Origin: Faecalibacterium prausnitzii
GTDB lineage: Bacteria > Bacillota > Clostridia > Oscillospirales > Ruminococcaceae
Direction: 5' to 3'
DNA length: 64,000 bases
NCBI RefSeq assembly: GCF_003287495.1
Contig: NZ_PRLE01000001.1
Span: 372,001-436,000, forward strand
A model generated the notes under the pieces. The model was not told the DNA's origin. It made no database searches and worked only from the letters and a program-made list of their open reading frames with translations. Of the stretch, positions 14,722 through 23,848 are shown piece after piece (position 1 is the first letter of the stretch; every line of letters begins with the position of its first letter). A program made the translations under genes and the position numbers.

Positions 14722-15930
14722 TCAAATGTAATCCGAAATATACGGAATTTTGTGGAAGAGCACGTCGTCCAGGCGCTCGGCGGCCTCTTCCCTGCCCTCG
14801 ATGCGCTCCAGCTCATAGAGACGGTCGGCGGTCTTATAACCCAGCAACAGGGTGGAGAGGGTACCGATGCCCATTTTCAGCTTATACTCCGCCGGGGCAT
14901 TCACTACCTTGCAGTGACCATCGGCAAAGCGGACGGTGAACGTCCGGTTATTCCAGGGCAGCAGGGTGTCCTCGATTTCCAGGTCGATGCAGAGCTCGCC
15001 GCCATCGGGGTCGCAGGGGTAATCTTCCAAAAAGCTCTCCACATCCACGATGCGGCCCATCGCGTAGGGGCGGATGCTCTCCTTGATGTCGCCATCGTCC
15101 ATCTCGAAGGCGATGGGTTCACTAAAGTAAGTATTGCCATGCACCTCGTCGATCATGGAGTCGTGGGCGTGGATATACTCCCACAGGCCTTTCTGTGCCT
15201 CGCGGTTGAGGTAGATCATCTCCTTGATATGCATGATATCGTTCTTGATGAGGTAGACCATATAGCCGCAGGGCTTATCTTTCATGTTGTAGTAGACGGC
15301 CACGTTGGTGTCGTCCTCATCCCAGCGCCAGTATTCCTCCCAGGCCAGATTATTGCGGAACAGGCACCCGTGGGTGACGGAGGCAAAGTGGGAATGGAGC
15401 TCATGGAAATCGGTGTTATCCCACGCTACCCGGCGGACATAGCCCGGGGCCTGGACTTTGGTGGGGATCTGCCGGTCCTTGATGTTGAACGAAATTTTAT
15501 TGGAGACGATTTCCCACCCGAGGTGATGATACAGCGGGATGGAGTAGGGGTAGAGCAGCGCAAACGTCTTGCCCTCCTCATACATCCGGGTCAGGCCCTG
15601 GATCATCAACTTTTTCATAATGCCCTGCCCGGTGTACTCCGGGTAGGTGCAGACACTGGTGACGAAGCCGACGTGGTAGACTTCATCGTAGATGTTCATT
15701 TTCAGCGGGTAGACCGCGAACTGGGAGACGAGGGTATCGCCGTCAAAACAGCCCAGCACATCGGCGCGTTCCAGCACCGGGAATTTGGACTGCTTGATCT
15801 CATCGTCTTTCCAGCCTGTAGCCGTCAGTTCCTCCTCCGTCACCTGAAAGGTGTAGCGGAGCAGGGCGTTATACTGATCCAGGTCGTCCGTTTCCAGATA
15901 GCGCGTGGTGTAATGCTCTGCGGAGTTCAT
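14722..15930 (-). CDS. GNAT acetyltransferase, Eis family
   Basis: This 402-residue protein has the Eis layout: an N-terminal GNAT domain with the acetyl-CoA loop in FVTSVCTYPEYTGQGIMKKLM (V-x-x-x-R/G-x-x-G/A type), a second degenerate GNAT-like domain with the motif LLYPYSIPLYHHLGWE, and a C-terminal sterol-carrier-like domain (LEIEDTLLPWNNRTFTVRF). Eis enzymes acetylate lysines or amines such as aminoglycosides and polyamines. It is the last gene of the long minus-strand run that starts at pelD, 44 bases after the pseudokinase. Transfer of acetyl groups to the amino sugars of the Pel-like polymer is conceivable, but Eis proteins are cytosolic and this is only speculation. Confidence 0.85.
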   Translation of the reverse strand: MNSAEHYTTRYLETDDLDQYNALLRYTFQVTEEELTATGWKDDEIKQSKFPVLERADVLGCFDGDTLVSQFAVYPLKMNIYDEVYHVGFVTSVCTYPEYTGQGIMKKLMIQGLTRMYEEGKTFALLYPYSIPLYHHLGWEIVSNKISFNIKDRQIPTKVQAPGYVRRVAWDNTDFHELHSHFASVTHGCLFRNNLAWEEYWRWDEDDTNVAVYYNMKDKPCGYMVYLIKNDIMHIKEMIYLNREAQKGLWEYIHAHDSMIDEVHGNTYFSEPIAFEMDDGDIKESIRPYAMGRIVDVESFLEDYPCDPDGGELCIDLEIEDTLLPWNNRTFTVRFADGHCKVVNAPAEYKLKMGIGTLSTLLLGYKTADRLYELERIEGREEAAERLDDVLFHKIPYISDYI

Positions 15931-15974
15931 GGAATGATTGCCTCCTTTCGTTCTTTCACTTTCCCGTATTTTAC

Positions 15975-17690
15975 TCAGTCCGTGTCGTATTCAACGGAGC
16001 CGGCGGGGGCTTCCCCGCTGCCGTCGGCGGTGGCGGTGTTATCGGAGGCGGCGGGCTGCTCCGGGGTGGCCGGGACATTCTCCACGCTGGGGTCCGCGGC
16101 AATATACACCACGATGACGCTCCCGGCCTCCACGCTGGTACCCGCTTCGGCGCTGCAGGAAACGACGCATCCCGACGCATAGGAGCCGTCGTTGACCACC
16201 ATGAAGCAGCTGGGCACCAGGCCCCTGCTCTCCAGCTCTTTCACGGCTCCCTCCTGGGTAAAGCCGATGACGTTGGGCATCTCGATCATCTCGGGGCCCT
16301 TGCTTACCACCAGGCTGATGGTGCCGCCCTCTTCCAGCAGCTCCCCTGCCGCGGGCTCCTGCCGGATGATCTTGCCCTCGGCCACGGTGTCGCTGTATTC
16401 CAGCGTGACATAGAAGAGATAATCGCCCACATAGCTGCGGTTGTTCCGCACCTGAGCGTCATAATCCAGCCCCACGAAATCGGGCACCAGATTGGCGGGC
16501 TCGGTGATGCTGGGCTCCTCCGGCACGCTCTCGGGCGTGGTGACGGACGAAGCCCCCTGTTCCGGCAGGTGGGTACTCACAAAGCCCCAGACCGCGAGCA
16601 GGGTGAGCACGGCCAGCAAGATCAGGATGGCCGCCAGCAGGTTGCGCAGGCTGAGCAGGTGGGTGTCATCCCCGGGGTCTTTTGCCGCCGGGGCGGTCTC
16701 GGGCTTCATGGTGCGGGCCAGCTCCTGGGTGTACTCCTGAGAGGACAGGGCCTTGAACAGCTGGGGCACGGTCTGGATGCGCTCCACCGGCTTGAGCCGC
16801 AGGCCGTACTGCAAAACGTCCGAGAGGTAGACCGGCAGGGCCGGGTTGACGGTGCGGGCTTTGGGGTTGGAGTCCGACACCAGCCGCTGGGCGGCGGGCA
16901 CCGGGCTCAGGCCGCAGACCATCCGATAAAAGACGGCGGCAAGGCTGTATTCATCGGTATAGCGGCCCTCAAACTCGGCGGTGGAGTATTGCTCCGGGGC
17001 CGAGAAGCCCTCGTACAGCTGCTCGTGGAGGCCGCTTCCGGCCGTGCGCAGGCCCACGGTGGCGTAGCCCGTCAGCCGGGCCCGGCCATTGTCCAGCACC
17101 CGGATGTTGGCCGGGCAGATGCCCCGGTGCACCAGCCCCACCTCGTGCATGGCCGCCACGCCCTCAAATACGGGCTGCAGCATGGCACAGGCGGCGGCAG
17201 GCTCCACGGGGCCGGGGTGATCTTCCAGCCATTTCTGCAGGGGCCGTCCGCCGGGGTTTTCCATCACGGCGTAGACGGTATTGTTCTCTTCAAACACGTC
17301 CAGCACGGCTTCCAGGCCGTTGGCCGGGGTGATGCGCTGGATGGCGTGGTAGAGGTCCGCAAAATCCATCCGGGTGGTCTTGAACAGCACCTCGCTGCCG
17401 GGTTTGGGGCGTAAATGGCAGTCCCGGCCCCGCTCGGCGGCCAACGTCAGGGGCATATACTCCTTGACGGTGACCCGGAAGCGGCCCTTGTTCTCCACGC
17501 CCCGGTAAAGGATGCCCTCACCGTCGATGCTCTGGATCTCGCCCACGGTGTACCGCCCTGCCAGCACGGTGCCCACCGGGAGGCTGCCCGACGGGTTGCG
17601 TCCGGTCAGGCTCCGCCCGCAGTGAGGGCAGACCGGTTCCGGTGCGTCCAGCTCCTGCATACAGTACGGGCATATCCGTTTTGCGTCCAT
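15975..17690 (-). CDS. Zinc-ribbon, kinase-like (pseudokinase), membrane-anchored PASTA protein
   Basis: This 571-residue protein starts with a zinc ribbon (C7, C10, C21, C24), followed by a protein kinase fold (about 40-315), one membrane helix (351-372) and two PASTA-like repeats (about 400-465 and 468-535) outside the cell. The ATP lysine is kept (VTVKEYMP, K76) and so is the APE motif (232). However, the HRD motif reads H188-R-G190 and DFG reads T-G208-Y-A, so both the catalytic and the metal-binding aspartates are gone. I conclude it is probably an inactive sensor or scaffold. The ATG at 17690 follows GGGGGAACC. It lies 61 bases after the DUF4832 gene, in line with the Pel-like operon. 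Confidence 0.85.
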   Translation of the reverse strand: MDAKRICPYCMQELDAPEPVCPHCGRSLTGRNPSGSLPVGTVLAGRYTVGEIQSIDGEGILYRGVENKGRFRVTVKEYMPLTLAAERGRDCHLRPKPGSEVLFKTTRMDFADLYHAIQRITPANGLEAVLDVFEENNTVYAVMENPGGRPLQKWLEDHPGPVEPAAACAMLQPVFEGVAAMHEVGLVHRGICPANIRVLDNGRARLTGYATVGLRTAGSGLHEQLYEGFSAPEQYSTAEFEGRYTDEYSLAAVFYRMVCGLSPVPAAQRLVSDSNPKARTVNPALPVYLSDVLQYGLRLKPVERIQTVPQLFKALSSQEYTQELARTMKPETAPAAKDPGDDTHLLSLRNLLAAILILLAVLTLLAVWGFVSTHLPEQGASSVTTPESVPEEPSITEPANLVPDFVGLDYDAQVRNNRSYVGDYLFYVTLEYSDTVAEGKIIRQEPAAGELLEEGGTISLVVSKGPEMIEMPNVIGFTQEGAVKELESRGLVPSCFMVVNDGSYASGCVVSCSAEAGTSVEAGSVIVVYIAADPSVENVPATPEQPAASDNTATADGSGEAPAGSVEYDTD

Positions 17691-17751
17691 GGTGGTTCCC
17701 CCTTGCGGCGTGTTGTAGTGCCTTTTATTGTAGCATATCGCGGATGGGAAA

Positions 17752-19092
17752 TCAAATGAGCACCGCCCGGCCATTGCGGATTTTGGTCTTCATGGCGAAG
17801 CGGACGGCGTCGCGGCCGGTCATGGGGTCCACGATGCCGAGGGTGAGCCTCTGGCCGCCGTTTTTCCCGGAGAGGGAGAGCCGCACCCCCTCCAGCGTGA
17901 CGGAGATCGTCTGCTCCTGCCCGGGCAGAAGCTCCGGCAGGCTCAAACCCAGCGGGAGGGTGTGCAGGGTATTCCCTGCCGCGTCTTCCAGATACAGGTT
18001 CGTGCTCCAGTCCCAGTAAAACGGCGCGTTTCCGTCATTCCGGATCGTCAAAGTGACCGTGGTGCCGCCCGGGCCCGGGGTGAGGGTGAGCTGAGTGACC
18101 CGGAGGCGGTAGCCCAGGTTTTTGAGCACCGCATTGTATCCGCCGCGGTACGTTTCCTCCGCCACCTTGGGACCGAGGAAGCTCATGTGGGACTGCTGCA
18201 CCAGCTCCACGGTCTGGGAGAGCTGGCTGCGGAGCATCGTCTTCATGGGGATGGAGCTGGTGAACTCGCCGCCCACGGGGGCGCTTTGCCAGAACGCGGG
18301 CATGGGGGCCAGGGCGTTGGGCTCCTCGCCGTACCAGCCGCCGTTCTGCAGCCAGCCCAGCCACTCGGCGGTGTCTTCCCCGTGGCCGGTCATATCGTTG
18401 TAAACGCCCAGGCCGTGGGCCGCCGTGATGTTGAATGGCCGCCGCATGAGCAGCTTTGCCGTGGGGAACGCGGCCTCATAGTCCGCGACGTATTCGTCCC
18501 GGATGGCCTCGCCGGGCATGGGGACCAGCCCCTCCCCGGTCTTGATGTGCCACTCGCCCCAGTGGCCCAGGCTCCCCAGCTCCACATAGGTGACAAAGCC
18601 GTCGGTGCCAAAGTGCTCGCCCAGGGCGGCAAGCACCCGGCGGTGGGCGGCCCGGAACGCGGCATTGCTGTAATCCGGGGAGTATCCCTTGCCGTAATCG
18701 GTGCTGTACCAGCTGCCATCGCCGGTCTGGGCGTAGAGCCAGTCCGGGATGTCCATGTGGCTCTCCTGCCCCGGCACATCGCAGACGAAGCGGACCACCA
18801 GATGGATGCCCCGGGCCCGCAGGTCACGGAAGCCGTATTGGGCGTCCAGAGCATCCCAGGCGTAAACGCCCTCCTGGGGCTCCACCTCCCGCCAGCGCAG
18901 CTCCACATACCGCAGGAGGGAATCCTGGGCATAGGCGCTGTCGGTCATGGGGGCATAGCCGATCTGCGCGTTGGGGAACGCGCTTTCATCCGGCGTGTAA
19001 ATCCTGGTCTGTGTCGCGGCGTTTTTCAGCATGGAGCCTCCCATTCCCAGCAGGAAGAGCCCTGCGGCCAGCAGGCTGGCCAATTCAGCCAT
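17752..19092 (-). CDS. Secreted or anchored DUF4832/DUF4874-type protein, putative glycoside hydrolase
   Basis: This 446-residue protein has an N-terminal hydrophobic signal or anchor (LASLLAAGLFLLGMGGSML). A TIM-barrel-like part follows with LRWREVEPQEGVYAWD, GIHLVVRFVCD and VELGSLGHWGEWH, where an acidic residue near the strand ends resembles hydrolase active sites. The last 110 residues form a beta-sandwich (TLTPGPGGTTVTLTIRNDG), the DUF4832 pattern. The start at 19092 overlaps the DUF4956 stop by eight bases with GGGGAG in front, so they are co-translated. In this operon it could trim or bind the polysaccharide, standing in for the hydrolase domain that PelA has in Gram-negative bacteria. 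That role is inferred. Confidence 0.8.
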   Translation of the reverse strand: MAELASLLAAGLFLLGMGGSMLKNAATQTRIYTPDESAFPNAQIGYAPMTDSAYAQDSLLRYVELRWREVEPQEGVYAWDALDAQYGFRDLRARGIHLVVRFVCDVPGQESHMDIPDWLYAQTGDGSWYSTDYGKGYSPDYSNAAFRAAHRRVLAALGEHFGTDGFVTYVELGSLGHWGEWHIKTGEGLVPMPGEAIRDEYVADYEAAFPTAKLLMRRPFNITAAHGLGVYNDMTGHGEDTAEWLGWLQNGGWYGEEPNALAPMPAFWQSAPVGGEFTSSIPMKTMLRSQLSQTVELVQQSHMSFLGPKVAEETYRGGYNAVLKNLGYRLRVTQLTLTPGPGGTTVTLTIRNDGNAPFYWDWSTNLYLEDAAGNTLHTLPLGLSLPELLPGQEQTISVTLEGVRLSLSGKNGGQRLTLGIVDPMTGRDAVRFAMKTKIRNGRAVLI

Positions 19093-19750
19093 GATACTCC
19101 CCGTTGTACTGGATGAGTGTGACATCCTGCACTCCTTCCACCGCCCGGACGCGGTCTGCAAACTCCACGTTGGGGTCATTGCAGAAGACCTCTACGGCCA
19201 TCTCGGTGTTCTCGCCCCGCATGGTCTTGGATTTGACGACGAACTTGATGCGGCCCAGCGCCCGGACGATGTTGTCCCCGGCCTCCGTGCCCGCATAGTG
19301 GATCACGGCGATGTACACCCGGCCTTTGGCCTGCCAGTGGGAGAAGAGGTAGATCATGCCGATCATGACAACCGCCGTGACCAGCCCCAGCGCGTACATG
19401 CCCGCGCCTGCCGTGATGCCCGTGGTGATGGACCAGAACAGGTAGAGCAGGTCCAGCGGGTCCTTGACGGCAGTGCGGAAGCGGACGATGGACAACGCAC
19501 CCACCATACCAAGGGAGATGACCACGTTGGTGCTGATGGCCAGCGTGACCATGCAGGTAAGCACGCACATGCCCACCAGCGTGACTGCAAAGCTGCGGGA
19601 GTAGACCACACCCGTGTAGAACTTGCGGTAGACCAGATAGATGAGGATGCCCAGCGCCAGCGCCGCCAGCAGCGCCACGGCCAGCTTGGGCGCGTCGTAC
19701 TGGGTAAAGGCGTTCAGGACGGATTTCTTGATAAAGTCTTTTGTGCTCAT
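19085..19750 (-). CDS. DUF4956 membrane protein
   Basis: This 221-residue protein has four hydrophobic helices (LAVALLAALALGILIYLVY, SFAVTLVGMCVLTCMVTLA, VVISLGMVGALSIVRFR and YALGLVTAVVMIGMIYLF) and a soluble C-terminal alpha/beta domain. The GALSIVRFRTAVKDPLDL segment is the DUF4956 signature. The family is commonly encoded next to VTC-domain and CotH genes, as here, but its activity is unknown. The ATG at 19750 has AAAGGAA upstream, and the VTC gene ends 22 bases before it. Confidence 0.9.
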   Translation of the reverse strand: MSTKDFIKKSVLNAFTQYDAPKLAVALLAALALGILIYLVYRKFYTGVVYSRSFAVTLVGMCVLTCMVTLAISTNVVISLGMVGALSIVRFRTAVKDPLDLLYLFWSITTGITAGAGMYALGLVTAVVMIGMIYLFSHWQAKGRVYIAVIHYAGTEAGDNIVRALGRIKFVVKSKTMRGENTEMAVEVFCNDPNVEFADRVRAVEGVQDVTLIQYNGEYHG

Positions 19751-19772
19751 AAAGCGATTTAATTCCTTTCCC

Positions 19773-20564
19773 TCAGGGTTCGTTCCAGTAGGTAAAGCCA
19801 TGCTGGTAGGCGGTTTTATCGCAGCACAGCACATATTTGGAGACGGCGGTCAGTTCCTGCGCCCGGGGCGGGAGGAGATCCCGCACGATCTGGGGCAGAA
19901 ACTCGGTGAACTTGACTTCCAGCACCAGCTTGCCCGGCTCCAGCACCGGCAGGGTGGGCAGCGTGGGGTCAAAGATGTCCCAGCTGCCCACGGCGGCCCG
20001 GACGCCCATGTCGAACGTGACCCGCACGGTGCCGGCATCTAAAATCCAGGGTTCCCGGTCGTAATCCACGATGACCCGGGGCCGGAGGACATTGCTGACA
20101 CACTCGGTATAGAACTCCTGACACAGGCGGTGGGGGCTGTGGAGCAAAAAGTCATAGTCCCCGGCCAGGATCCGCTCAAACTCCGCCCGGGTCAGGGGGG
20201 CGGCTTCTTTGTAGATCCAGCTGCCGAACTTTTTCTTCCGCTCCAGCTTGATGCTCCTGTCGCTGCAATTGTAGACGCGGACGCGGTACTTCTTGCGCAG
20301 GAGGACGCCCGCGTCTTTCTCCGCGTAGGCGGTGTTCCAGTAATCGTCAAAGTAGAGGCTGCGGATGAAGTACCCGCCCTGCTTCGCGTGAGGGTCCAGG
20401 TGGAGCACCGGGGCCATCCGCACGGCCAGCTCGGCCTTGTCGGCGTAGGAGATGAGGTACTTCAGCTCGTGGCGGTAAGCCTCGGCATGGCTGCGGGGCG
20501 GCGGGGCCAGCAGCTCTTTGCCCCACTCCATGCCCCGCTGCCAGAGTGCGGCATCATTCTTCAT
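19773..20564 (-). CDS. VTC domain protein (polyphosphate polymerase-like)
   Basis: This 263-residue protein matches the VTC tunnel fold, whose yeast member makes polyphosphate from ATP. Basic and acidic residues lining the tunnel are visible in order: RHELKYLI, IRSLYFDD, KKYRVRVYN, IKLERKKK, RPRVIVDYDREPW, LVLEVKF and SKYVLC. No SPX or membrane domain is attached. The ATG at 20564 has GGAGG six bases upstream and overlaps the end of the CotH gene by 11 bases. It may make polyphosphate or use another triphosphate substrate. The link with CotH and DUF4956 is a recurring but unexplained bacterial gene group. Confidence 0.92.
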   Translation of the reverse strand: MKNDAALWQRGMEWGKELLAPPPRSHAEAYRHELKYLISYADKAELAVRMAPVLHLDPHAKQGGYFIRSLYFDDYWNTAYAEKDAGVLLRKKYRVRVYNCSDRSIKLERKKKFGSWIYKEAAPLTRAEFERILAGDYDFLLHSPHRLCQEFYTECVSNVLRPRVIVDYDREPWILDAGTVRVTFDMGVRAAVGSWDIFDPTLPTLPVLEPGKLVLEVKFTEFLPQIVRDLLPPRAQELTAVSKYVLCCDKTAYQHGFTYWNEP

Positions 20565-22362
20565 AGGTATCCTCCACCACGGTACCGTCCGGCTGGATGT
20601 AGAAGCACTTGACGCCATACACCTTGCCGCTGTCGATGACATAATAATCAAAGGCGTCCTGGGTGTAGCCGGAGGCGTTGGTGGCCCGCACCCGGATGAA
20701 ATACTGGCCCGCGGCGGGGGCGGCCGTCTGGGTCATGGGCAGGACGACGTGTTCTTCCCGGTAGACCATCTGCCGGAACTGATAATCCCGGGCCAGCTCC
20801 ACGGTGTAGGAGATGTCCTCGGCATTGAAATCATAAGAGGTGTCCCAGCTGAGCTGCAGCACTCCATTCTGAAGAGAAGGCGTGCCGATATAGAACGGCA
20901 TGGGATTGTGGTAGCTCTCCCAGTAATAATCGTAGTCTTCGTCGATCTCGGGCCAGATGCTTTCCAGCACCTCCTCATATTGCTCATGGGTGATGGGAAC
21001 ATGGAGCCGATCCGGCATCCGCCAGACATATTCCTCGGTAACGCTGCGGTAGTGCGCCAGCATGGACTCAATGCGATCCTGGTTCATGTAGGCATAGAGC
21101 TCGTTCATGGCGGTGTCCAGCAGCTGGCGGAAGCTCTCGGTCTGGAGGCAGCGGCGGAACAGCACATTGCCCCAGTAGTTGCTCACGCCCCGCTCCCAGC
21201 TCTCGGAATCCGAGAACTGGATGATCTCCCGCTCCTTGCGGCGGAGCATACCGTCGTTGTCCCAGTCCAGCAGATACCAGCAGTCGGAGTTCTGGGGACT
21301 GTAGAGGTAAACATTCCGGCTCTGGGTATCGGTGTTGCCCGTCAACAGTTGGAACGCCAGCCAGTAGGCAATATTCTCGGGGTCAAAATACCGGGCAAAC
21401 ACTTCCTCATCCATGGAGGAAGATTCATCGTTGAGGACGTCCAGCATCTCAATGAGCTTGGAATGGTCGCTGTTGCCCTTGATCTCCATGAGCTGCTCAA
21501 AGGCCGTCTGGTCATAGGCAGGGTCCGTCGTGAGGCGGATAATATCTTCATTCCGGTAGAACTCAAAGGAGTTGATCTTGTACAGCTGGCCCGTGGAGTC
21601 CAGCCCGTGGGCTTTCAGGGCCGTTTTATTCAGCTGTTCCACCTGCGTGTAGAGGCCATAATCTTCAAAAACACCGCTGGAGCTGTCGGTCAGATCTTTC
21701 ACATAAAGATGGACAAATTGGGTCCGCAGGCCCATCATCTGGTCGATGCCCTTGATGAGGTCGTAGGCCATTTTGTTGCGGAACCGCAGGCCCTCGCCCA
21801 TGTGCTTGTTGAGGGCGATGGTGCGCTGGCCCCGCCAGCTTCCCTTGTTCTTTTTGAGCTCGATCTTATAGTTTTTCTGGGCGTTCCGGCTGGAGGTCTG
21901 GCCGCGGATCTGCACCGTGGCGTTGGGGGCCTCCACCCCATAGCCCAGCTCCCCGGGCAGGGGGCCGTTCTCGTCGCCCACCTGCAAAAGGGCGTTGACC
22001 TGATAGCGGGGCACGCCCATGGCCGCGTAATCGTAGGCGGAGTAGTGGTTGATCTGGGCCCAGCTGTGGTTGGTGTTCTCGCTGTCGTTGCCCCGGCTCA
22101 CGGTGAGGTACATGGTCACCACGCCGCTGTCGTCGTAAACGGTGTAGAGCTCCGGGTTGTCCCGCAGGTGGACGCTGTTGAGCTCGGTCCGCGGTGCCTT
22201 TTCCTCAGCACCGGTGCTGGCACTGGCAGAGGCCGCCTCGGAGCGGGCGGCGCTTTCCGCACTGCCGGCATCGGGCAGCACGGCGCAGCCCGCACAGAGC
22301 CCGGCCAGCGCCACACCCAGCCCCAGCACTTTGCGCCGGGGGATCAAAGCATTTTTATTCAT
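20554..22362 (-). CDS. CotH kinase family lipoprotein
   Basis: This 602-residue protein starts MNKNALIPRRKVLG and has a lipobox LCAGC, so it is surface-anchored. The CotH kinase domain covers roughly residues 60-440, with the typical motif GQTSSRNAQKNYKIELKK, RTIALNKH, DYGLYTQVEQ and a DWDND-type metal site (YLLDWDNDGM). A fibronectin III-like domain follows (QLSWDTSYDFNAEDISYTV). CotH of Bacillus phosphorylates coat proteins. The start at 22362 overlaps pelG by eight bases. Its substrate here could be a surface protein or the Pel-like polymer; neither is shown. Confidence 0.92.
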   Translation of the reverse strand: MNKNALIPRRKVLGLGVALAGLCAGCAVLPDAGSAESAARSEAASASASTGAEEKAPRTELNSVHLRDNPELYTVYDDSGVVTMYLTVSRGNDSENTNHSWAQINHYSAYDYAAMGVPRYQVNALLQVGDENGPLPGELGYGVEAPNATVQIRGQTSSRNAQKNYKIELKKNKGSWRGQRTIALNKHMGEGLRFRNKMAYDLIKGIDQMMGLRTQFVHLYVKDLTDSSSGVFEDYGLYTQVEQLNKTALKAHGLDSTGQLYKINSFEFYRNEDIIRLTTDPAYDQTAFEQLMEIKGNSDHSKLIEMLDVLNDESSSMDEEVFARYFDPENIAYWLAFQLLTGNTDTQSRNVYLYSPQNSDCWYLLDWDNDGMLRRKEREIIQFSDSESWERGVSNYWGNVLFRRCLQTESFRQLLDTAMNELYAYMNQDRIESMLAHYRSVTEEYVWRMPDRLHVPITHEQYEEVLESIWPEIDEDYDYYWESYHNPMPFYIGTPSLQNGVLQLSWDTSYDFNAEDISYTVELARDYQFRQMVYREEHVVLPMTQTAAPAAGQYFIRVRATNASGYTQDAFDYYVIDSGKVYGVKCFYIQPDGTVVEDTYEE

Positions 22363-23845
22363 CTTCCCTCTCCTCTCCGGCGGCGTGTTTTGCACGCACT
22401 GCCGATCTGGTTTCCAGAAACAGGCCCAGCCGGGTGAACCGCCCGGCCCTGGTCTCGGCCACGATGGGCTGCTGGCCCAGGACCCGATACGGCAGGTTGG
22501 CCGTAAAGGCGTCCAGCCGGAGCAGCGTGACCAGATAGAACAGCGCGGCCCCGATGAGGAAGCCGAAGCCGTAGAACGCGGTGTTGAACGCCATGGACAG
22601 GGCCGTGAATCCGCTGGCGGACACCGCAAACACGGCGGCAGCCGTGACCGCGCCGCGGTAGTCCGTGAAGTAGAGCAAAATCATCAGAATGGTGTTGCCC
22701 ACGGCGTAGAGGCCGTACCCCACGCAGAGGGTGCGGAAATAGCCGTGCATCAGGTTGTTGAAGCCCAGGGGCAGCAGGTCCAGCAGCGTCCCCTCCAGCG
22801 AGAGGACCGCCGCCGTGACAAAGAGCTGCTTGAGGGCCGTGAACCGGAGCTCCCGGTTGAGGACGGCCAGCATCTCCTCCTCGGCGGTGACGATGTCGCC
22901 CACAACGCCGCCATCGTTGAAGAGGCTGTAGTAATCCCGGTACTTGGGGTAGAAGTTGACCTCCACCGACACCACAAAGTTGATGCTGGTGATGAGGATG
23001 GTCAAAAAGGCGATGAGGGCCGGGACATCGTAATAGGGTGCCCCGTAGAACAGGCCCTTGACCTGCACGCCCACCGGCCCCACCCAGCAGATGACGAGGT
23101 GGGCAAACAGGCCAATGTTGGTGCACAGGCCGGTGAACGCCAGAGGCAGGAATTCATCCACCCATTTCAGAAACGTCCAAGGGCTTTCATCGCTCTGGTG
23201 GAAATAGCGGTAGAGCAGCACCACGTCCCAGACCATCATCAGACCGTAGCCCATGGCCACGGCAAAGAGCATCCCCTCCGGCACCGGGAAGCCCAGCAGG
23301 ACCACCAGTACCAGCCCCAGCCCGAACGCCAGCCCGATGGCCGCTAAAAACGAGCAGAGGATGCCCCGGTAATCCTTGATGGCCGTGAGGTAGCTCATGC
23401 CGTTCCAGTTCACGATCATCTCCGCGAAGAGCCACAGGCAGAGCAGCCCCTGCAGCAGAGTGGCCCCGGAGACAAGGAGGAACAGCCCGTACAGGCTGCA
23501 CCCCAGCACCAGCATCAGGCTGGAAGAGCCCCAGAACGAGGGCAGGATGGTCTGCTCCTGTTCCTCATACAGCATATCTGCCAGATACCGTGTCACCGGC
23601 ATGGAGAAAAAGCTGGTGACGGTGAGGGAGAACAGCAGCGTATAGGTGATCATGCAGACCAGCAGGTCCTGCTGGGCTCGCTCGGCCCCCACCCAGCCAC
23701 AGAGCAGCAGAATGCCCATCTGGAGCGCCACGCCCAGCAGCATGGGCCCGGTGCAGATGATGCCCGCGTACCCGTAGGCCCGCAGGGAGGCAAACAGGCC
23801 TTTGCGGCGGAACAGCTTTTTCAGTTCAAATCCAATTCCTGCCAT
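22355..23845 (-). CDS. pelG: Pel exopolysaccharide export membrane protein PelG
   Basis: This 496-residue protein has about 12 hydrophobic helices and starts MAGIGFELKKLFRRKG, the PelG signature. PelG is a flippase-like (MOP superfamily) partner of the glycosyltransferase PelF that passes the growing polymer across the membrane. Charged C-terminal 50 residues (RFTRLGLFLETRSAVRAKH) extend into the cytosol. It starts four bases after the pelF stop, with TTGGAG in front inside the pelF end. It overlaps the CotH gene by eight bases, which ties the CotH-VTC-DUF4956 group to the Pel genes in one message. Confidence 0.94.
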   Translation of the reverse strand: MAGIGFELKKLFRRKGLFASLRAYGYAGIICTGPMLLGVALQMGILLLCGWVGAERAQQDLLVCMITYTLLFSLTVTSFFSMPVTRYLADMLYEEQEQTILPSFWGSSSLMLVLGCSLYGLFLLVSGATLLQGLLCLWLFAEMIVNWNGMSYLTAIKDYRGILCSFLAAIGLAFGLGLVLVVLLGFPVPEGMLFAVAMGYGLMMVWDVVLLYRYFHQSDESPWTFLKWVDEFLPLAFTGLCTNIGLFAHLVICWVGPVGVQVKGLFYGAPYYDVPALIAFLTILITSINFVVSVEVNFYPKYRDYYSLFNDGGVVGDIVTAEEEMLAVLNRELRFTALKQLFVTAAVLSLEGTLLDLLPLGFNNLMHGYFRTLCVGYGLYAVGNTILMILLYFTDYRGAVTAAAVFAVSASGFTALSMAFNTAFYGFGFLIGAALFYLVTLLRLDAFTANLPYRVLGQQPIVAETRAGRFTRLGLFLETRSAVRAKHAAGEEREDE

Positions 23846-23848
23846 GTG

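Noticed and set aside
20518-22437. 639-codon plus-strand open frame antisense to the CotH gene
   Set aside because: The minus frame is an unmistakable CotH protein; the plus frame is its codon-bias shadow.
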